Notes: generated by a model not told the origin, from the letters alone. 64,000 nucleotides of DNA from DATEDA01 sp963820965 (GCA_963820965.1 CAWGCC010000032.1:1-64000); one strand, 5' to 3'. Shown: positions 33,441-44,172, counted from the stretch's first letter. Translations and numbers: made by a program.

Positions 33441-34292
33441 CTACTCCGCGAGCTTCAGCAGCACCGGCTGATGGTCCGAGGCCCTCGTCGCGCCCTCCAC
33501 AACGACGTCCTCGACCCGCGGCGCGAGATCCTCGGTCACGAAGATGAAGTCGCAGGCGAACGGCTCGCCGGGCCACTGCACCTTGTCGTACAGGGCGATC
33601 GTCGGCGCGTGCGGCGCGTCCCCGTGCCGGATCCGCCAGGCGTCGCGGTACGACGGGCTGCCCGCGATCGGCTCCTGCAGGCGTGCGTAGAGCGGGTCCT
33701 CCGGCCGCAAGTTGAAGTCGGCGGTGAGGATGCCCGACCGCGGTCGCGGGCGCGTCTCGAACGGCCCGCCCGCCTTGGCCGGAAACGCCGGGTCGTCCGC
33801 ATGCGACGCGGCTTCCCCCTGCAGCTCGCGCAGCCGCTCGACCTGCGCCGCCCGCTGGCTGTCCGAGTAGTACTCGAGATGCGTCGTCGTCACCCGCAGC
33901 GGTGCGCTCGCGCCGGCGATCACGACCTCGAGCGCCCCGCGCTGCATCGTCGGCACCCTCGGATCCGCGGGCCAGGGCAGGAGATGCCGGAAGACCTGGA
34001 GCACCGCCCGACGGGTCAGGATCAGGTTTCCGAACTGCCGGCGCGTCCCGCCCGGGCCGAGCGCGTCGACGCTGATGCCCTCGATTGCAGTCCAGCCCGG
34101 CAGCTCGGCGGCAAGCGCCGCGAACGTGTCGCTGCCCTCGCTCCCGGCAAGCGCGGGAAAGCCGCGCCCGACCTCCTGGAGGCACAGCACGTCCGCGTCC
34201 CCCATCTCCCGGCAGACGCGGATGATGCGCTTCGGATCGACGATAGCGTCGGCGCCCCGACCCCATTGGATGTTCCAGGTGATGAGATTCAT
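33441..34292 (-). CDS. Endonuclease/exonuclease/phosphatase (EEP) family protein
   Basis: 283 residues: MNLITWNIQWGRGAD (metal-binding N7), VLCLQEVGRGFPALAG (catalytic E), LRVTTTHLEYYSDSQRAAQV (T, H), SGILTADFNLRPED (D and N), DYKVQ... and the final SDHQPVLL with catalytic Asp-His. All EEP landmarks are present. It has no signal peptide, so a cytoplasmic phosphodiesterase or phosphatase with unknown substrate is likely. Upstream 34293-34469 is non-coding. Confidence 0.87.
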   Translation of the reverse strand: MNLITWNIQWGRGADAIVDPKRIIRVCREMGDADVLCLQEVGRGFPALAGSEGSDTFAALAAELPGWTAIEGISVDALGPGGTRRQFGNLILTRRAVLQVFRHLLPWPADPRVPTMQRGALEVVIAGASAPLRVTTTHLEYYSDSQRAAQVERLRELQGEAASHADDPAFPAKAGGPFETRPRPRSGILTADFNLRPEDPLYARLQEPIAGSPSYRDAWRIRHGDAPHAPTIALYDKVQWPGEPFACDFIFVTEDLAPRVEDVVVEGATRASDHQPVLLKLAE

Positions 34293-34469
34293 CTGTGAGA
34301 TAACGTCTTCTGGTTGTTTTCTAGCGGACCGGGATCAACCTGGACACCGCCATGGACGCGCGGCGAGGCGGTTGGCGATGGACACAATCCGCTGACTCAT
34401 GGACACATCTACTCGTACGTGCCGCTCGAGGCATTGGACGGCACGTGACGCTCGATAGCCGAGCGGCGC

Positions 34470-35474
34470 TCAGCGCGCGAAGAACGCACGGAACGCCGCA
34501 ACCGCGCGGTCGATCCCGTCCGCCGCGACGTCGAGATGCGTGGCGAGCCGCGTGCGCGGACCGACCAACGCGAGCACGCCTGCCGCCTCCAGATGTGCCT
34601 TGAGCGCGCCGGTGCGGTCGGCGGGAATGCGGACGAACACCATGTTGGTCTGCGGCGGCTCGACCTCCACCCCGCGTATGGCCGCGAGCCCCGCGGCGAG
34701 GCGTTCGGCGTTCGCGTGATCTTCAGCGAGCCGCGCGACGTGATGCTCGAGCGCGTAGAGCCCGGCTGCCGCGATGATGCCGGCTTGCCGCATCGCGCCG
34801 CCCAGGATCTTGCGCGCCCGGCGGGCCCGCTCGATCACCGGCCTCGTGCCGACGAGCACGGTCCCGGCCGGCGCGCCGAGCCCCTTCGACAGGCACACCG
34901 ACACCGAGTCGAACCCGCGGCAGAGCTCGGCCACCGGCATGCCCAGCTTGACGGCGGCGTTGAAGATCCGCGCGCCGTCGAGATGGGTCGAGAGCCCGCG
35001 CGCCCGGGCGAGCGCGGTCGCCGCGTCGAGGTACGTCCTTGCGAGCACGCGTCCGCCGATCGTGTTCTCGAGCGCGACGAGGCGCGTGCGCGCGAAATGG
35101 GGATCGTCGGGCTTGATCGCGGCCGCGACCTCGGCGAGGTCGAGCGAGCCGTCGGGACGGTTCGCGAGCGGCTGCGGCTGGATGCTGCCGAGCACCGCGC
35201 CGCCGCCCGCCTCGTAGCGGTAGGTGTGCGCCTCCTGGCCGACGATGTACTCCTCGCCGCGCTGGCAGTGGCTCATGAGCGCGGCGAGGTTCGACTGCGT
35301 CCCGCTCGGAAAGAAGAGCGCGGCCTCGCAGCCGAAGAGCGCCGCCATCCGGTCCTGGAGCCGCAGCACGGTCGGGTCGTCGCCGAAGACGTCGTCGCCC
35401 ACCTCCGCCGCCGCCATCGCGGCGCGCATCGCCGGCCCGGGCCGCGTGACCGTGTCGCTGCGCAGGTCGATCAC
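34470..35474 (-). CDS. ltaE: Low-specificity L-threonine aldolase
   Basis: 334 residues from a GTG start that overlaps the stop of the upstream gene by 4 bp (GTGA). It starts IDLRSDTVTRPGPAMRAAMA and has EVGDDVFGDDPTV, FFPSGTQSNLAALMSH, the PLP lysine K197 (VCLSKGLGAPAG) and SMHLDGAR-like STHLDGARIFNA. It cleaves L-threonine or L-allo-threonine to glycine and acetaldehyde, and in reverse makes beta-hydroxy amino acids. Co-transcription with the membrane spermidine-synthase-like gene is clear from the overlap, though the link is not obvious. Confidence 0.92.
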   Translation of the reverse strand: MIDLRSDTVTRPGPAMRAAMAAAEVGDDVFGDDPTVLRLQDRMAALFGCEAALFFPSGTQSNLAALMSHCQRGEEYIVGQEAHTYRYEAGGGAVLGSIQPQPLANRPDGSLDLAEVAAAIKPDDPHFARTRLVALENTIGGRVLARTYLDAATALARARGLSTHLDGARIFNAAVKLGMPVAELCRGFDSVSVCLSKGLGAPAGTVLVGTRPVIERARRARKILGGAMRQAGIIAAAGLYALEHHVARLAEDHANAERLAAGLAAIRGVEVEPPQTNMVFVRIPADRTGALKAHLEAAGVLALVGPRTRLATHLDVAADGIDRAVAAFRAFFAR

Positions 35475-37477
35475 CGGAGCGCCTGCAGGAGGTTGTTGAA
35501 ATCGTCGGTCCACACCGACACCTTCGCCGGCACCTCGATCGGCGCCGCGAGCCCGGCGAGCTCCGGCCGGTCGTAGAGCTTCGGGTCGGCCGTGACGAGC
35601 ACGTAGTCGGTGACCGTGTAGAGGCTGTACTCCACGTCGTCCGGGCTGTGGCTCACGAGCCGCGCGTGCAGACCGAGCGAGTCGGCGAGCCGCTTCACCA
35701 CCGGCGCGAGGTCGAGATAACGGTTGGTGACGTTGAAGACCACGACACCGCCCGGCCGCACGTGACGCAGGTAGAGCTCGAGCGCTTCCCTGGTGATGAG
35801 GTGCATCGGCACCGAGTCGCTCGAGAATGCGTCGGCCGCCAGCAGGTCGAACCGCTGCGACGGCTCGGCTTCGAGCGCGAGCCGCCCGTCGCCGAGCACC
35901 AGCTCGATCTTCGCGTCGCTGTCCTTCAGGTACGAGAACTCGGTGTGGGCGAGCTCGATCACCTGCGGGTTGATCTCGTAGAAGCGGTACACGTCGCCCG
36001 GGCGGCCGTACGCCGCCATCGTTCCGGCGCCCAGCCCCACGATGCCGACCCGCATGCCCGGATGCCGGAGCGCCTCGAGCGCGCGCACGATGCCCGCCTT
36101 CGGCCCGAAGTACGCGATCGCCTGCCGGCGCTTGTCGGCGTCGACGAACTGCTCGCCGTGGTTGATCGTGCCGTGGATGAGCTTGCGCACCGTGCCTTCG
36201 TCGCGCACCTCGTCGCGCGTGCGGAGGCTCGAGTAGAAGTTGCGCTTGAGAACCCGCGTGTCGGCGATGACGTTCGCCACGTAGGTCACCACGCCGTAGC
36301 CGGTGAACGCGGCGGCCGCGAGCGCGCCGGCAAGCGCGATCCTTCCGGCCGGTGCGACCTTCCACGCGAGCACGATCGCCGCCAGGGCGAGGCCCGCCGC
36401 GACCTCGAAATCTCCCGGCAGCACGTGCGGCGCGACGATCGACACCACCATCGAGCCGAGCGCGCCCCCGAGCGCGATCAGCATGTAGAACTCCGTCAGC
36501 CGCGCGGGCGCAGGCCTGATCGTCACGAGCTCGCCGTGACAGAGCATGCACAGCACGAACAGTCCCGCCGCGAACAGCGGGATCGAGAGCTTGAGGTCGT
36601 GGATCAGGCGGGAATCGGTCAACACCCACGCCATCGCCGCGACCGCGAGGCCCGCCAGCGGGAGGAACACCGCCCGGCGGTACCAGCCGCGCCCGTCGAA
36701 ACAGAGGATGAACGTGAGGAGATAGAGCGACAGCGGCAGCACCCAGAGGAAGGGGATCGACGCGACGTTCTGCGTGAGGTGGTTCGTGACCGCGAGCAGC
36801 AGGAACGACGCGAGGGCGGGGAGCAGCACCCATTGCGCCCGCGTACCCGGGCCCGGCGGCGGACCGGGGTCCAGACGGACCGGCGCCTGGCGCGCCCCGG
36901 CCGCCGCTCGCAGGCTGTAGACCGCGGTCGCCGCGCAGAGGGCGGCGAAGAGCGCATAGCCCCACGACCACGAGACGGCCTGCAGCCGGGTGGGGATGAA
37001 CGGCTCGACGAGGACCGGATAACAGAGCAGCGCCGCGAGCGAGGCGAGGTTGGAAAGCGCGAAGAGCCGGTACGGCGAGTCGAAGCGGCGCGCATACCAC
37101 GCCTGCACGAGCGGGCTCGTCGTCGAGAGCAGGAAGTAGGGCAGGCCCACGGTGACGACCAGCAGCCCGAGGATCCGCAGGCCGGGGTCCTCGGCGCCGG
37201 TCGGCTTCCACGCGGCGGCGGCGACGATCGGCAGCCCGGCGAGACTCACGGCGAGCAGCACGAGGTGAACGGCGAGCTGCGGCCGCGGCGGCAGCCAGCG
37301 CACGATCGCGTGCGCGTACGCATAGCCCGCGAGCAGCAGGAACTGGAAGAAGAACACGCAGGTCGTCCACACCGCCGCCGAGCCGCCGAACCACGGCAGG
37401 ATCTGCTTGGCGACGATCGGCTGGACGAGAAACAGCAGGAACGCGCTGACGAAAATGGTGACAGCGTAAAGCGGCAT
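35471..37477 (-). CDS. Membrane-embedded spermidine synthase-like protein (fused MFS-like/spermidine synthase)
   Basis: 668 residues. The N-terminal 420 residues hold about 10-12 hydrophobic helices (YAVTIFVSAFLLFLVQPIVA onward). The cytosolic C-terminal half is a spermidine-synthase-type Rossmann domain: VGIVGLGAGTMAAYGRPGD, YRFYEINPQVIELA, IELVLGDGRLALEAE, DAFSSDSVPMHLITREALEL, GGVVVFNVTNRYLDL. In such fused proteins, true polyamine synthesis is unproven and the acceptor is unknown. The start LYAVTIFVSAFLLFLVQPIV is diagnostic for this family. The coding frame is intact. Confidence 0.85.
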   Translation of the reverse strand: MPLYAVTIFVSAFLLFLVQPIVAKQILPWFGGSAAVWTTCVFFFQFLLLAGYAYAHAIVRWLPPRPQLAVHLVLLAVSLAGLPIVAAAAWKPTGAEDPGLRILGLLVVTVGLPYFLLSTTSPLVQAWYARRFDSPYRLFALSNLASLAALLCYPVLVEPFIPTRLQAVSWSWGYALFAALCAATAVYSLRAAAGARQAPVRLDPGPPPGPGTRAQWVLLPALASFLLLAVTNHLTQNVASIPFLWVLPLSLYLLTFILCFDGRGWYRRAVFLPLAGLAVAAMAWVLTDSRLIHDLKLSIPLFAAGLFVLCMLCHGELVTIRPAPARLTEFYMLIALGGALGSMVVSIVAPHVLPGDFEVAAGLALAAIVLAWKVAPAGRIALAGALAAAAFTGYGVVTYVANVIADTRVLKRNFYSSLRTRDEVRDEGTVRKLIHGTINHGEQFVDADKRRQAIAYFGPKAGIVRALEALRHPGMRVGIVGLGAGTMAAYGRPGDVYRFYEINPQVIELAHTEFSYLKDSDAKIELVLGDGRLALEAEPSQRFDLLAADAFSSDSVPMHLITREALELYLRHVRPGGVVVFNVTNRYLDLAPVVKRLADSLGLHARLVSHSPDDVEYSLYTVTDYVLVTADPKLYDRPELAGLAAPIEVPAKVSVWTDDFNNLLQALR

Positions 37478-37591
37478 TGCCTCTCCTCACCCTGGTCTGG
37501 CGGGCGCCCTCGAGGGGCGCCTCGTGATTCCCGCGTCAACGCGCGGCGCCGGAATCCGGCGACACGGCGCGGTACCGCCCTGCGGTACGGA

Positions 37592-38161
37592 TCAGGCGCC
37601 GGTCGCGATCTTCTCGGCCCAGAGCACGCCGACGATCGTCTTCGCGTCGCTGATCCGCCCTTCCCACACCCAATCGAGCGCCGTCGCGAGCGCGACCGGG
37701 AAGGTCTCGAGAAACTCGCCCTCGTCGAGCCTCCGGCCCTGGTACCGGAGGCCGCGGGCGAGCCACATCTCGATCCGCTCGCTCGAGTAGGCACAGAGCG
37801 GGTGGATCGTCGTGAGATACCGCCACTCGCCGGCGACGTAGCCGGTCTCCTCGAGGAGCTCGCGCTTCGCCGCGTCGAGGGTCGCCTCGCCCGGATCGAT
37901 CTTGCCGGCCGGCAGCTCGTACAGCTCGCGGCCGAGCGGATAGCGGTACTGGCGCTCCATCAGCAGCTCGCCGGAGTCGAGCAGCGGCACGATCGTCACC
38001 GCGCCCGGGTGCTCGACGTACTCACGGACGGCGAGCCGCCCGTTGGGGAGGCGGACCGTGTCGCGCCGGACGTGCAGCAGCACGCCGTCGTACACGGCTT
38101 CGCCGCTCACCCGGGTCTCGGTCAGCGCCGGGTGCTCATCCGCGTGGAACTGATCGGCCAT
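37592..38161 (-). CDS. NUDIX hydrolase (ADP-ribose pyrophosphatase type)
   Basis: 189 residues. The Nudix box GX5EX7REUXEEXGU is complete at G86-Y108 (GKIDPGE, then RELLEETGY). The preceding ERQYRYPLGRELYELPAGKI is typical of ADP-ribose pyrophosphatases. It lies 23 bp after nuoN on the same strand, a position conserved in betaproteobacteria, so it is probably the last gene of the complex I operon. Hydrolysis of ADP-ribose or other nucleoside diphosphate sugars is expected. Confidence 0.9.
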   Translation of the reverse strand: MADQFHADEHPALTETRVSGEAVYDGVLLHVRRDTVRLPNGRLAVREYVEHPGAVTIVPLLDSGELLMERQYRYPLGRELYELPAGKIDPGEATLDAAKRELLEETGYVAGEWRYLTTIHPLCAYSSERIEMWLARGLRYQGRRLDEGEFLETFPVALATALDWVWEGRISDAKTIVGVLWAEKIATGA

Positions 38162-38184
38162 CGCCGGCGCGCGGGCCGAGCGTC

Positions 38185-39680
38185 TCATCGCCCGAGCGGA
38201 TAGACGCCCTGGATCGCCGCGAGGCAGAGCGCCATCAGCGGGCCGGGCATCACCCCGAGCACGAGCACGGCGAGCCCGTTCGCCGAGAGCAGCACGCGCA
38301 TGTCGAGGCCGGCCTCGATCGGGGCGTCGCTCTCGGGCTCGTCGAAGTACATGAGCTTGACGACCCGGAGGTAGTAGAACGCGCCGATGAGCGACATCAA
38401 CACCGCGAACACCGCGAGCCAGATCTGGCCCGCCTTGACCGCGGCGTCGAGCACCGCGAGCTTGGCGTAGAAACCGACCGTCGGCGGGATGCCGGCGAGC
38501 GAGAACATGAGGAGCAGCATCAGGAACGCGTACCACGGCGCGCGCTGGTTGAGGCCCCGGTAGTCGGTGATCCGTCGGCCTCGAAGCCCGCGCGCGACAG
38601 CGCGAGCACCATGCCGAAGGCGCCGAGGCTCATCAGCACGTAGACGATCGAGTAGAACATCGCCGCGCTGTAGGCGTCGGGCGCCGAGAGCACGTTCCCG
38701 CCGACCACGCCCGCGAGCAGGCCGAGCAGCATGAAGCCCATGTGCGAGATGGTCGAGTAGGCGAGCATGCGCTTGATGTTCGACTGCGCGATGGCCGCGA
38801 TGTTGCCGAGCGCCATCGACAGCACCGAGAGGATCACCAGCATCTGCTGCCAGTCGACGGCGAGATCGAGCAGGCCGTTCACGAGCAGGCGCATCGCCAT
38901 GGCGAACGCGGCGAGCTTCGGCGCGGTGCCGATCAGGAGCGTCATCGCGTTCGGCGCGCCGTGGTAGACGTCGGGGATCCACATGTGGAACGGCACCACG
39001 CCGAGCTTGAACGCGAGGCCGGCGACGATGAACACCAGCCCGAAGACGAGCACCCCCTTGTTCGCGCTTCCGGACGCGATCGACTGCGCGATCTGCTCGA
39101 GGTTGAGGATTCCGGTCGCGCCGTAGAGCATCGACATGCCGTAGAGCAGCAGGCCCGAGGCGAGCGCGCCGAGGACGAAGTACTTCATCGCCGCCTCGGT
39201 CGAGACCGCGGAGTCGCGGTTCAGCGCCACCATCGAGTACAGGCAGAGCGACATCAGCTCGAGCCCGAGGTAGAGCGACAGCAGGTGGTTGGCCGAGATC
39301 ATCACCATCATGCCGAGCAGCGCGAACAGCGCCAGCACGAAGAACTCGCCCCGCAGCATGCCGCGGTCGGCGAGGTAGCGCCGCGAGTAGACGAAGCACG
39401 CGGCCACCGCGACGTAGCTGAGGAGCTTCAGCACGTGCGCCATCAGGTCGGCCACGAACATGCCGCCGAACGTGTACGCGGGGCGGCCGCCGGTCGCCTG
39501 CACGACGGCGACCGTGAGCAGGGCGCAGCCGGCGAGCGTCGCGAGCGAGAGCCAGTAGACGACGCCGCGGCGGCCGTCCTCCGGCAGGAAGAGGTCGACC
39601 ACCAGGATGATCGACGCCATGGCGAGCAGCCAGATCTCCGGGTAGGCCGGGAGGAGCAGCGGCAGCCCGAGCTCGTTCAT
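38185..39680 (-). CDS. nuoN: NADH-quinone oxidoreductase subunit N (one frameshift in this sequence)
   Basis: Antiporter-like membrane subunit of complex I. It starts MNELGLPLLLPAYPEIW with ATG inside the stop of nuoM. The core antiporter segment is FFVLALFALLGMMVMISANH, LEQIAQSIASGSAN, KLGVVPFHMWIPDVYHGAPN with the channel lysine, and SNIKRMLAYSTISHMGFMLL. Near 38,576 one base is missing (FEAD, then RITDYRGLNQRAPWYAFLML in the next phase), after which the tail reads normally to GVYPLGR. Corrected length is about 498 residues. Perfect conservation both sides of the indel favours a sequencing or assembly error. Confidence 0.9.
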
Positions 39681-41185
39681 AGCTTGCCCGCCGCGACGTG
39701 CTTCAGCAGCTCGTTCACCGAGGCGTGCATCACCTCGGTGAACGGCGCCGGGTAGATGCCCATCGCGAGCACCGCGACCGCGAGCGAGCCGAGCACGAGC
39801 AGCTCGCGGCCGTTGAGGTCCTGCGAGCTCGGCGACGTGCTCGTTCGCGACCGCGCCGAAGATCACGCGCTTGTACATCCACAGCGTGTACGCCGCGCCG
39901 AACACCAGCGTGGTGGCGGCGACGAACGCGATCCAGAAGTTGAACTTCATCGCGCCCATGATCACCAGGAACTCGCCGACGAAGCCGCTGGTCGCCGGCA
40001 GGCCGCAGTTCGCCATCGCGAACAGCATCATGAGCGCGGCGAACTTCGGCATGGTGTTCACCACCCCGCCGTAGTCGCGCGATCATGCGCGAGTGCATGC
40101 GGTCGTACATGACGCCGACGCAGAGGAACAGCGCCGCCGAGACGAAGCCGTGCGAGATCATCTGGACCAGCGCGCCCTCGACGCCGTAGGCGTTGAAGAT
40201 GAAGAAGCCGAGCGTCACGAACCCCATGTGCGAGATCGACGAGTAGGCGATCAGCTTCTTCATGTCGGTCTGCACCAGCGCCACCAGGCCGATGTACAGC
40301 ACCGCGATCAGCGACAGCGCGATCATGAAGCCGGCGAGGCGCATGGCTCGCGTCGGGCAGGATCGGCAGCGAGAAGCGGACGAAGCCGTAGGCCCCGAGC
40401 TTCAGCAGGATCGCCGCCAGCACCACCGAGCCGCCGGTCGGCGCCTCGACGTGGGCGTCCGGGCAGCCAGGTGTGCACCGGCCACATCGGCACCTTCACC
40501 GAGAACGCGGCGAAGAAGCGCGAGGAAGAGCAGGATCTGGACGTCGTCCACCAGCTGTCGCCGCGCGGGAGCGGCAGCGTGTGCCAGTCGAGGATCGCGA
40601 AGCTGCCGCCCGACTCGTTGTAGAGGTAGATGAACGCGACCAGCAGCAGCAGCGACCCGAGCAGCGTGTACAGGAAGAACTTGAGCGCCGCGTAGACGCG
40701 GTTCGGCCCGCCCCAGACGCCGATGATGAGATACATCGGGATCAGCGTCGCCTCGAAGAAGACGTAGAACAGCACCCCGTCGAGCGCCGCGAACACGCCG
40801 TTCAGCAGGCCCGACATGATGAGGAACGCCGCCATGTACTGCGACACGCGCGTCTGGATCACCTCCCAGCCGGCGATCACCACCAGCACGGTGATGAAGC
40901 TGTTCAGCAGGACGAACAGGACCGAGATGCCGTCGACGCCGAGGTGGTAGTTCACGTTGAAGCGCTCGATCCAGGGCGTCTTCTCGACGAACTGCATCGC
41001 GCTCGTCGTCGACGTCGAAGCCGGTGTAGAGCGGGATCGTGACGAGGAACCCGACGACCGCGCCGAGGAGCGCGATCACCCGCGCGATCCGCGCGTTGTC
41101 GTCGCGGCCGGTCGCCATGACGACGAGCGCCCGCGAGGATCGGGATCCAGATCGAGAGGCTCAGCCAGGGGGTCGCCGCCGGCAT
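39677..41185 (-). CDS. nuoM: NADH-quinone oxidoreductase subunit M (multiple frameshifts in this sequence)
   Basis: Antiporter-like proton channel subunit. Conserved pieces in order: MPAATPWLSLSIWIPILAG; MATGRDDNARIARVIALLGA; EKTPWIERFNVNYHLGVDGI; FYVFFEATLIPMYLIIGVWG (channel glutamate); AAFSVKVPMWPVHTWLP; LKLGAYGFVRFSLPILPDAS; MKKLIAYSSISHMGFVTLGF (lysine and histidine of the channel); ANCGLPATSGFVGEFLVIMG; AYTLWMYKRVIFGAVANEHV. These require at least seven small indels (about 41130, 40995, 40520, 40460, 40350, 40075, 39835). Corrected length is about 500 residues. Identity of the gene is certain; the reading frame in this sequence is not usable. Confidence 0.9.
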
Positions 41186-41190
41186 CGGAA

Positions 41191-43217
41191 TCAGCCCGTG
41201 AACGCGATGCGGTAGAGCCACAGCCACAGGCTGAGCAGCACGAACAGCCCGATGATCATGGTGAACGCGTACTGGTAGATGAACCCGGTCTGGAAGAGCC
41301 GCACGATCTTCGCGAGCGTGCCGACCGTCCTCGCCGACCCGTTCACGAGCACGCCGTCGATCACCGCCACGTCGCCGCCCTTCCAGAGCCCGGTCCCGAC
41401 CTTGACCGCGCCGTCGCCGAAGAGCTTCTGGTACAGCTCGTCGAAGCCGTACTTGTTCTCCAGGATCCGCGCGACGAGGCCGAACTTCTCGCGCAGCACG
41501 CCGGGCAGATCCGGCCGCAGGATGTAGAGGTAGAACGCGGTCGCGATCCCGCCGGTGACGAGCCAGAACGGCGCGGTGAAGAAGCCGTGGATGATCATGG
41601 CGACGACGCCGTGAAACTCCCTCGCCAGCTGCGCGAGCCCGTCGTGATGAGCCGCAGCGATGACGATCGACGTCGCCGAAGTAGTCGCCGAAGACGATCC
41701 AGCCGACCAGCCAGCCGGCGCAGATCGACGGGATCGCGAGCAGGATGAGCGGCAGGGTCACCACCCACGGCGACTCGTGCGGCGCATCGTGGCCGTGCCC
41801 GTGGTCGTCGTGCGCGTGGTCGTCGTGCCCGTGGGCGTCCGGGTGACGGAACCGCTCCTCGCCGTGGAACGCGTAGAACACGAGCCGGAAGCTGTAGAGC
41901 GCGGTCACGAACGCGCACGGCGAGCACGCACGCGTAGGCGAACGTGGCGCCGGGCACCTTCGCCGAGATGGGCCGCCTCGATGATCAGGTCCTTGGAGAA
42001 GAAGCCGGCGAACGGCGGGAAGCGCCGAGTTCGCGAACGCGCCGATCAGCATCACCGCGTAGGTGATCGGCATGTACTTCCGCAGGCCGCCCATCCGGCG
42101 CATGTCCTGCTCGTGGTGCAGCGCGATGATCACCGAGCCGGCGGCGAGGAAGAGCGCGGCCTTGAAGAACGCGTGCGTGAAGAGATGGAAGATCGCCGCC
42201 GGGTAGGCCGAGGCGCCGAGCGCGACGGTCATGTAGCCGAGCTGCGAGAGCGTCGAGTAGGCGACCACGCGCTTGATGTCGTAGACGACCACCGCGATCA
42301 GCGCCATGAAGAACGCGGTGATGCCGCCGATCACGATCACGAACGAGAGCGCCGCCTCCGAGAACTCGAAGAGCGGCGACATCCGCGCCACCATGAAGAT
42401 CCCCGCGGTCACCATCGTCGCGGCGTGGATCAGCGCCGAGATCGGCGTCGGACCTTCCATCGAGTCGGGCAGCCAGACGTGCAGCGGGAACTGCGCGCTC
42501 TTGCCCATCGCGCCGATGAAGAGGCAGATGCAGATGACCGAGATGATCAGCCACCCGTTGCCGGGGATGATCTCGATGGTCTGCCCGGCCATCTGCGGCG
42601 CCTGGGCGAAGACCTCGGCGTAGTCGAGCGTGCCGAAGTAGGCGAGGATCAGCGCGATGCCGAGCAGGAACCCGAAGTCGCCCACCCGGTTGACCAGGAA
42701 CGCCTTCAGGTTGGCGTAGATCGCGGTCGGACGCGTGTACCAGAAGCCGATCAGGAGGTACGAGACGAGACCCACCGCCTCCCAGCCGAAGAAGAGCTGC
42801 AGGAAGTTGTTCGCCATCACCAGCATCAGCATCGAGAAGGTGAAGAGCGAGATGTAGGAGAAGAAGCGCTGGTAGCCCGGGTCGTCGGCCATGTAGCCGA
42901 TGGTGTAGATGTGCACCATCCACGACACGAAGGTGACGACCACCATCATCAGCGCGGTCAGCCGGTCGATCAGGAAGCCGATCTCGAACCGCGTGCCGCC
43001 GGAGGTGAGCCAGGTGTAGACGGTGCCGTTGAAGGTGTTGCCGTCCAGCACGTCCTTCAGCACGACGCACGAGGCGAAGAACGAGATCGCCGACGCCGAT
43101 GATCGTCACCCAGTGCGCGCCGGCGCGGCCGATCGCCTTGCCGAAGAGGCCGGCGATGATCGCGGCGACGAGCGGCGCGAGCGGGATGACGAGGTAGAGG
43201 AGGTACATGCGGCTCAT
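41191..43217 (-). CDS. nuoL: NADH-quinone oxidoreductase subunit L (multiple frameshifts in this sequence)
   Basis: The largest antiporter-like subunit, with the long lateral helix. It starts MSRMYLLYLVIPLAPLVAAI (an alternative start is M4). GGTRFEIGFLIDRLTALMMV, FFGWEAVGLVSYLLIGFWYT (channel E), GAMGKSAQFPLHVWLPDSME (channel K), HAATMVTAGIFMVARMSPLF, VVAYSTLSQLGYMTVALGAS and THAFFKAALFLAAGSVIIAL are continuous. The C-terminal part, including the lateral helix region and a His/Asp-rich loop (HGHDDHAHDDHGHGH at about 41800), ends YRIAFTG. Single-base changes occur near 43093, 42025, 41965, 41920 and 41660; several look like one extra G before ATC. Corrected length is about 675 residues. Confidence 0.92.
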
Positions 43218-43224
43218 CGGTGCC

Positions 43225-43530
43225 CTACCCCTTCAGCCGGTCCAGGTCCTCGACGTTGATCGTGCGCAGGTTGCGGAACAGCACGACCAGGATCGCGAGG
43301 CCGATCGCGGACTCCGCCGCGGCGACCGTCAGGATGAAGAACACGAACACCTGGCCCGAGATGTCGCCGAGATAGTGCGAGAACGCGACGAAGTTCATGT
43401 TGACGGCGAGCAGCATCAGCTCGATCGCCATCAGCAGGATGATGACGTTCTTGCGGTTCAGGAAGATGCCGACGACGCTGATCGCGAACAGCGCCGCGCC
43501 CAGCACCAGAAAATGCGACAGCGTTAGCAA
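43225..43530 (-). CDS. nuoK: NADH-quinone oxidoreductase subunit K
   Basis: 101 residues, three transmembrane helices. It begins MLTLSHFLVLGAALFAISVV and carries the conserved membrane glutamates in LLMAIELMLLAVNMNFVAF and VAAAESAIGLAILVVLFRN, which form the E-channel path. Standard length. It ends 8 bp before nuoL. Confidence 0.97.
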   Translation of the reverse strand: MLTLSHFLVLGAALFAISVVGIFLNRKNVIILLMAIELMLLAVNMNFVAFSHYLGDISGQVFVFFILTVAAAESAIGLAILVVLFRNLRTINVEDLDRLKG

Positions 43531-43566
43531 CTTCCCCCCTTTGTTCTTGGCGACGCGCCCGCTTCC

Positions 43567-44172
43567 CTAGTCCCTGTCTTCCACCGGCATCGAGACGAGA
43601 CGGACGCGCTCGTCGCGCTTCACGCTCACCTGACGCGCCGGGTCCTGGTATCGCGTGTCCTTGCGCTTGCGCATCGTGAGCGCGATCGCCGCGATGATCG
43701 CCACCAGCAGCACCACCGCCGCCAGCTCGAACGGATACACGTAGTCGGTGTAGAGCACCTCGCCGAGCTCCTTGGTGTTGCTGTAGCTCGCGCCCGGGTC
43801 GGCCGGCGGCGGGCGATCGGCGAAATCCGCCTTGGGACCGGCAAGCACCAGCACCATCTCGACCACCATCAGGACCCCGACGGTCGCGGCGAGCGGCAGC
43901 GCCCGCCAGAACCCCTCGCGCAGCACGTCGAGGTTGATGTCGAGCATCATGACCACGAACAGGAACAGCACCATCACCGCGCCGACGTAGACGAGCACCA
44001 GCGTGATCGCCAGGAACTCGGCGCGCAGCAGGAGCCAGATCGCGGCCGCGGTGAAGAACGCGAGCACGAGATGCAGCGCCGCGTGCACCGGGTTGCGGCA
44101 CGTGATCGTCCGGATCCCCGCGTAGAGCAGGATGGCGGCGAAGAGGTAGAAGACCGCGGCTTCGAAGTTCAT
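43567..44172 (-). CDS. nuoJ: NADH-quinone oxidoreductase subunit J
   Basis: 201 residues from ATG 44172, which overlaps the stop of nuoI by 4 bp. Five helices; the conserved segment LRAEFLAITLVLVYVGAVMV and LFLFVVMMLDI include the pi-bulge helix 3. The C-terminal tail (MRKRKDTRYQDPARQVSVKR) is basic and cytoplasmic. No frame problems. Confidence 0.95.
   Translation of the reverse strand: MNFEAAVFYLFAAILLYAGIRTITCRNPVHAALHLVLAFFTAAAIWLLLRAEFLAITLVLVYVGAVMVLFLFVVMMLDINLDVLREGFWRALPLAATVGVLMVVEMVLVLAGPKADFADRPPPADPGASYSNTKELGEVLYTDYVYPFELAAVVLLVAIIAAIALTMRKRKDTRYQDPARQVSVKRDERVRLVSMPVEDRD

Noticed and set aside
35648..38203. 851-residue plus-strand frame antisense to the membrane spermidine-synthase-like gene
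   Set aside because: High-GC shadow; the minus strand has an intact, recognisable gene.
41780..41850. His/Asp-rich stretch in nuoL as a separate metal-binding protein
   Set aside because: It is a loop in the NuoL frame between conserved segments, not a separate gene.
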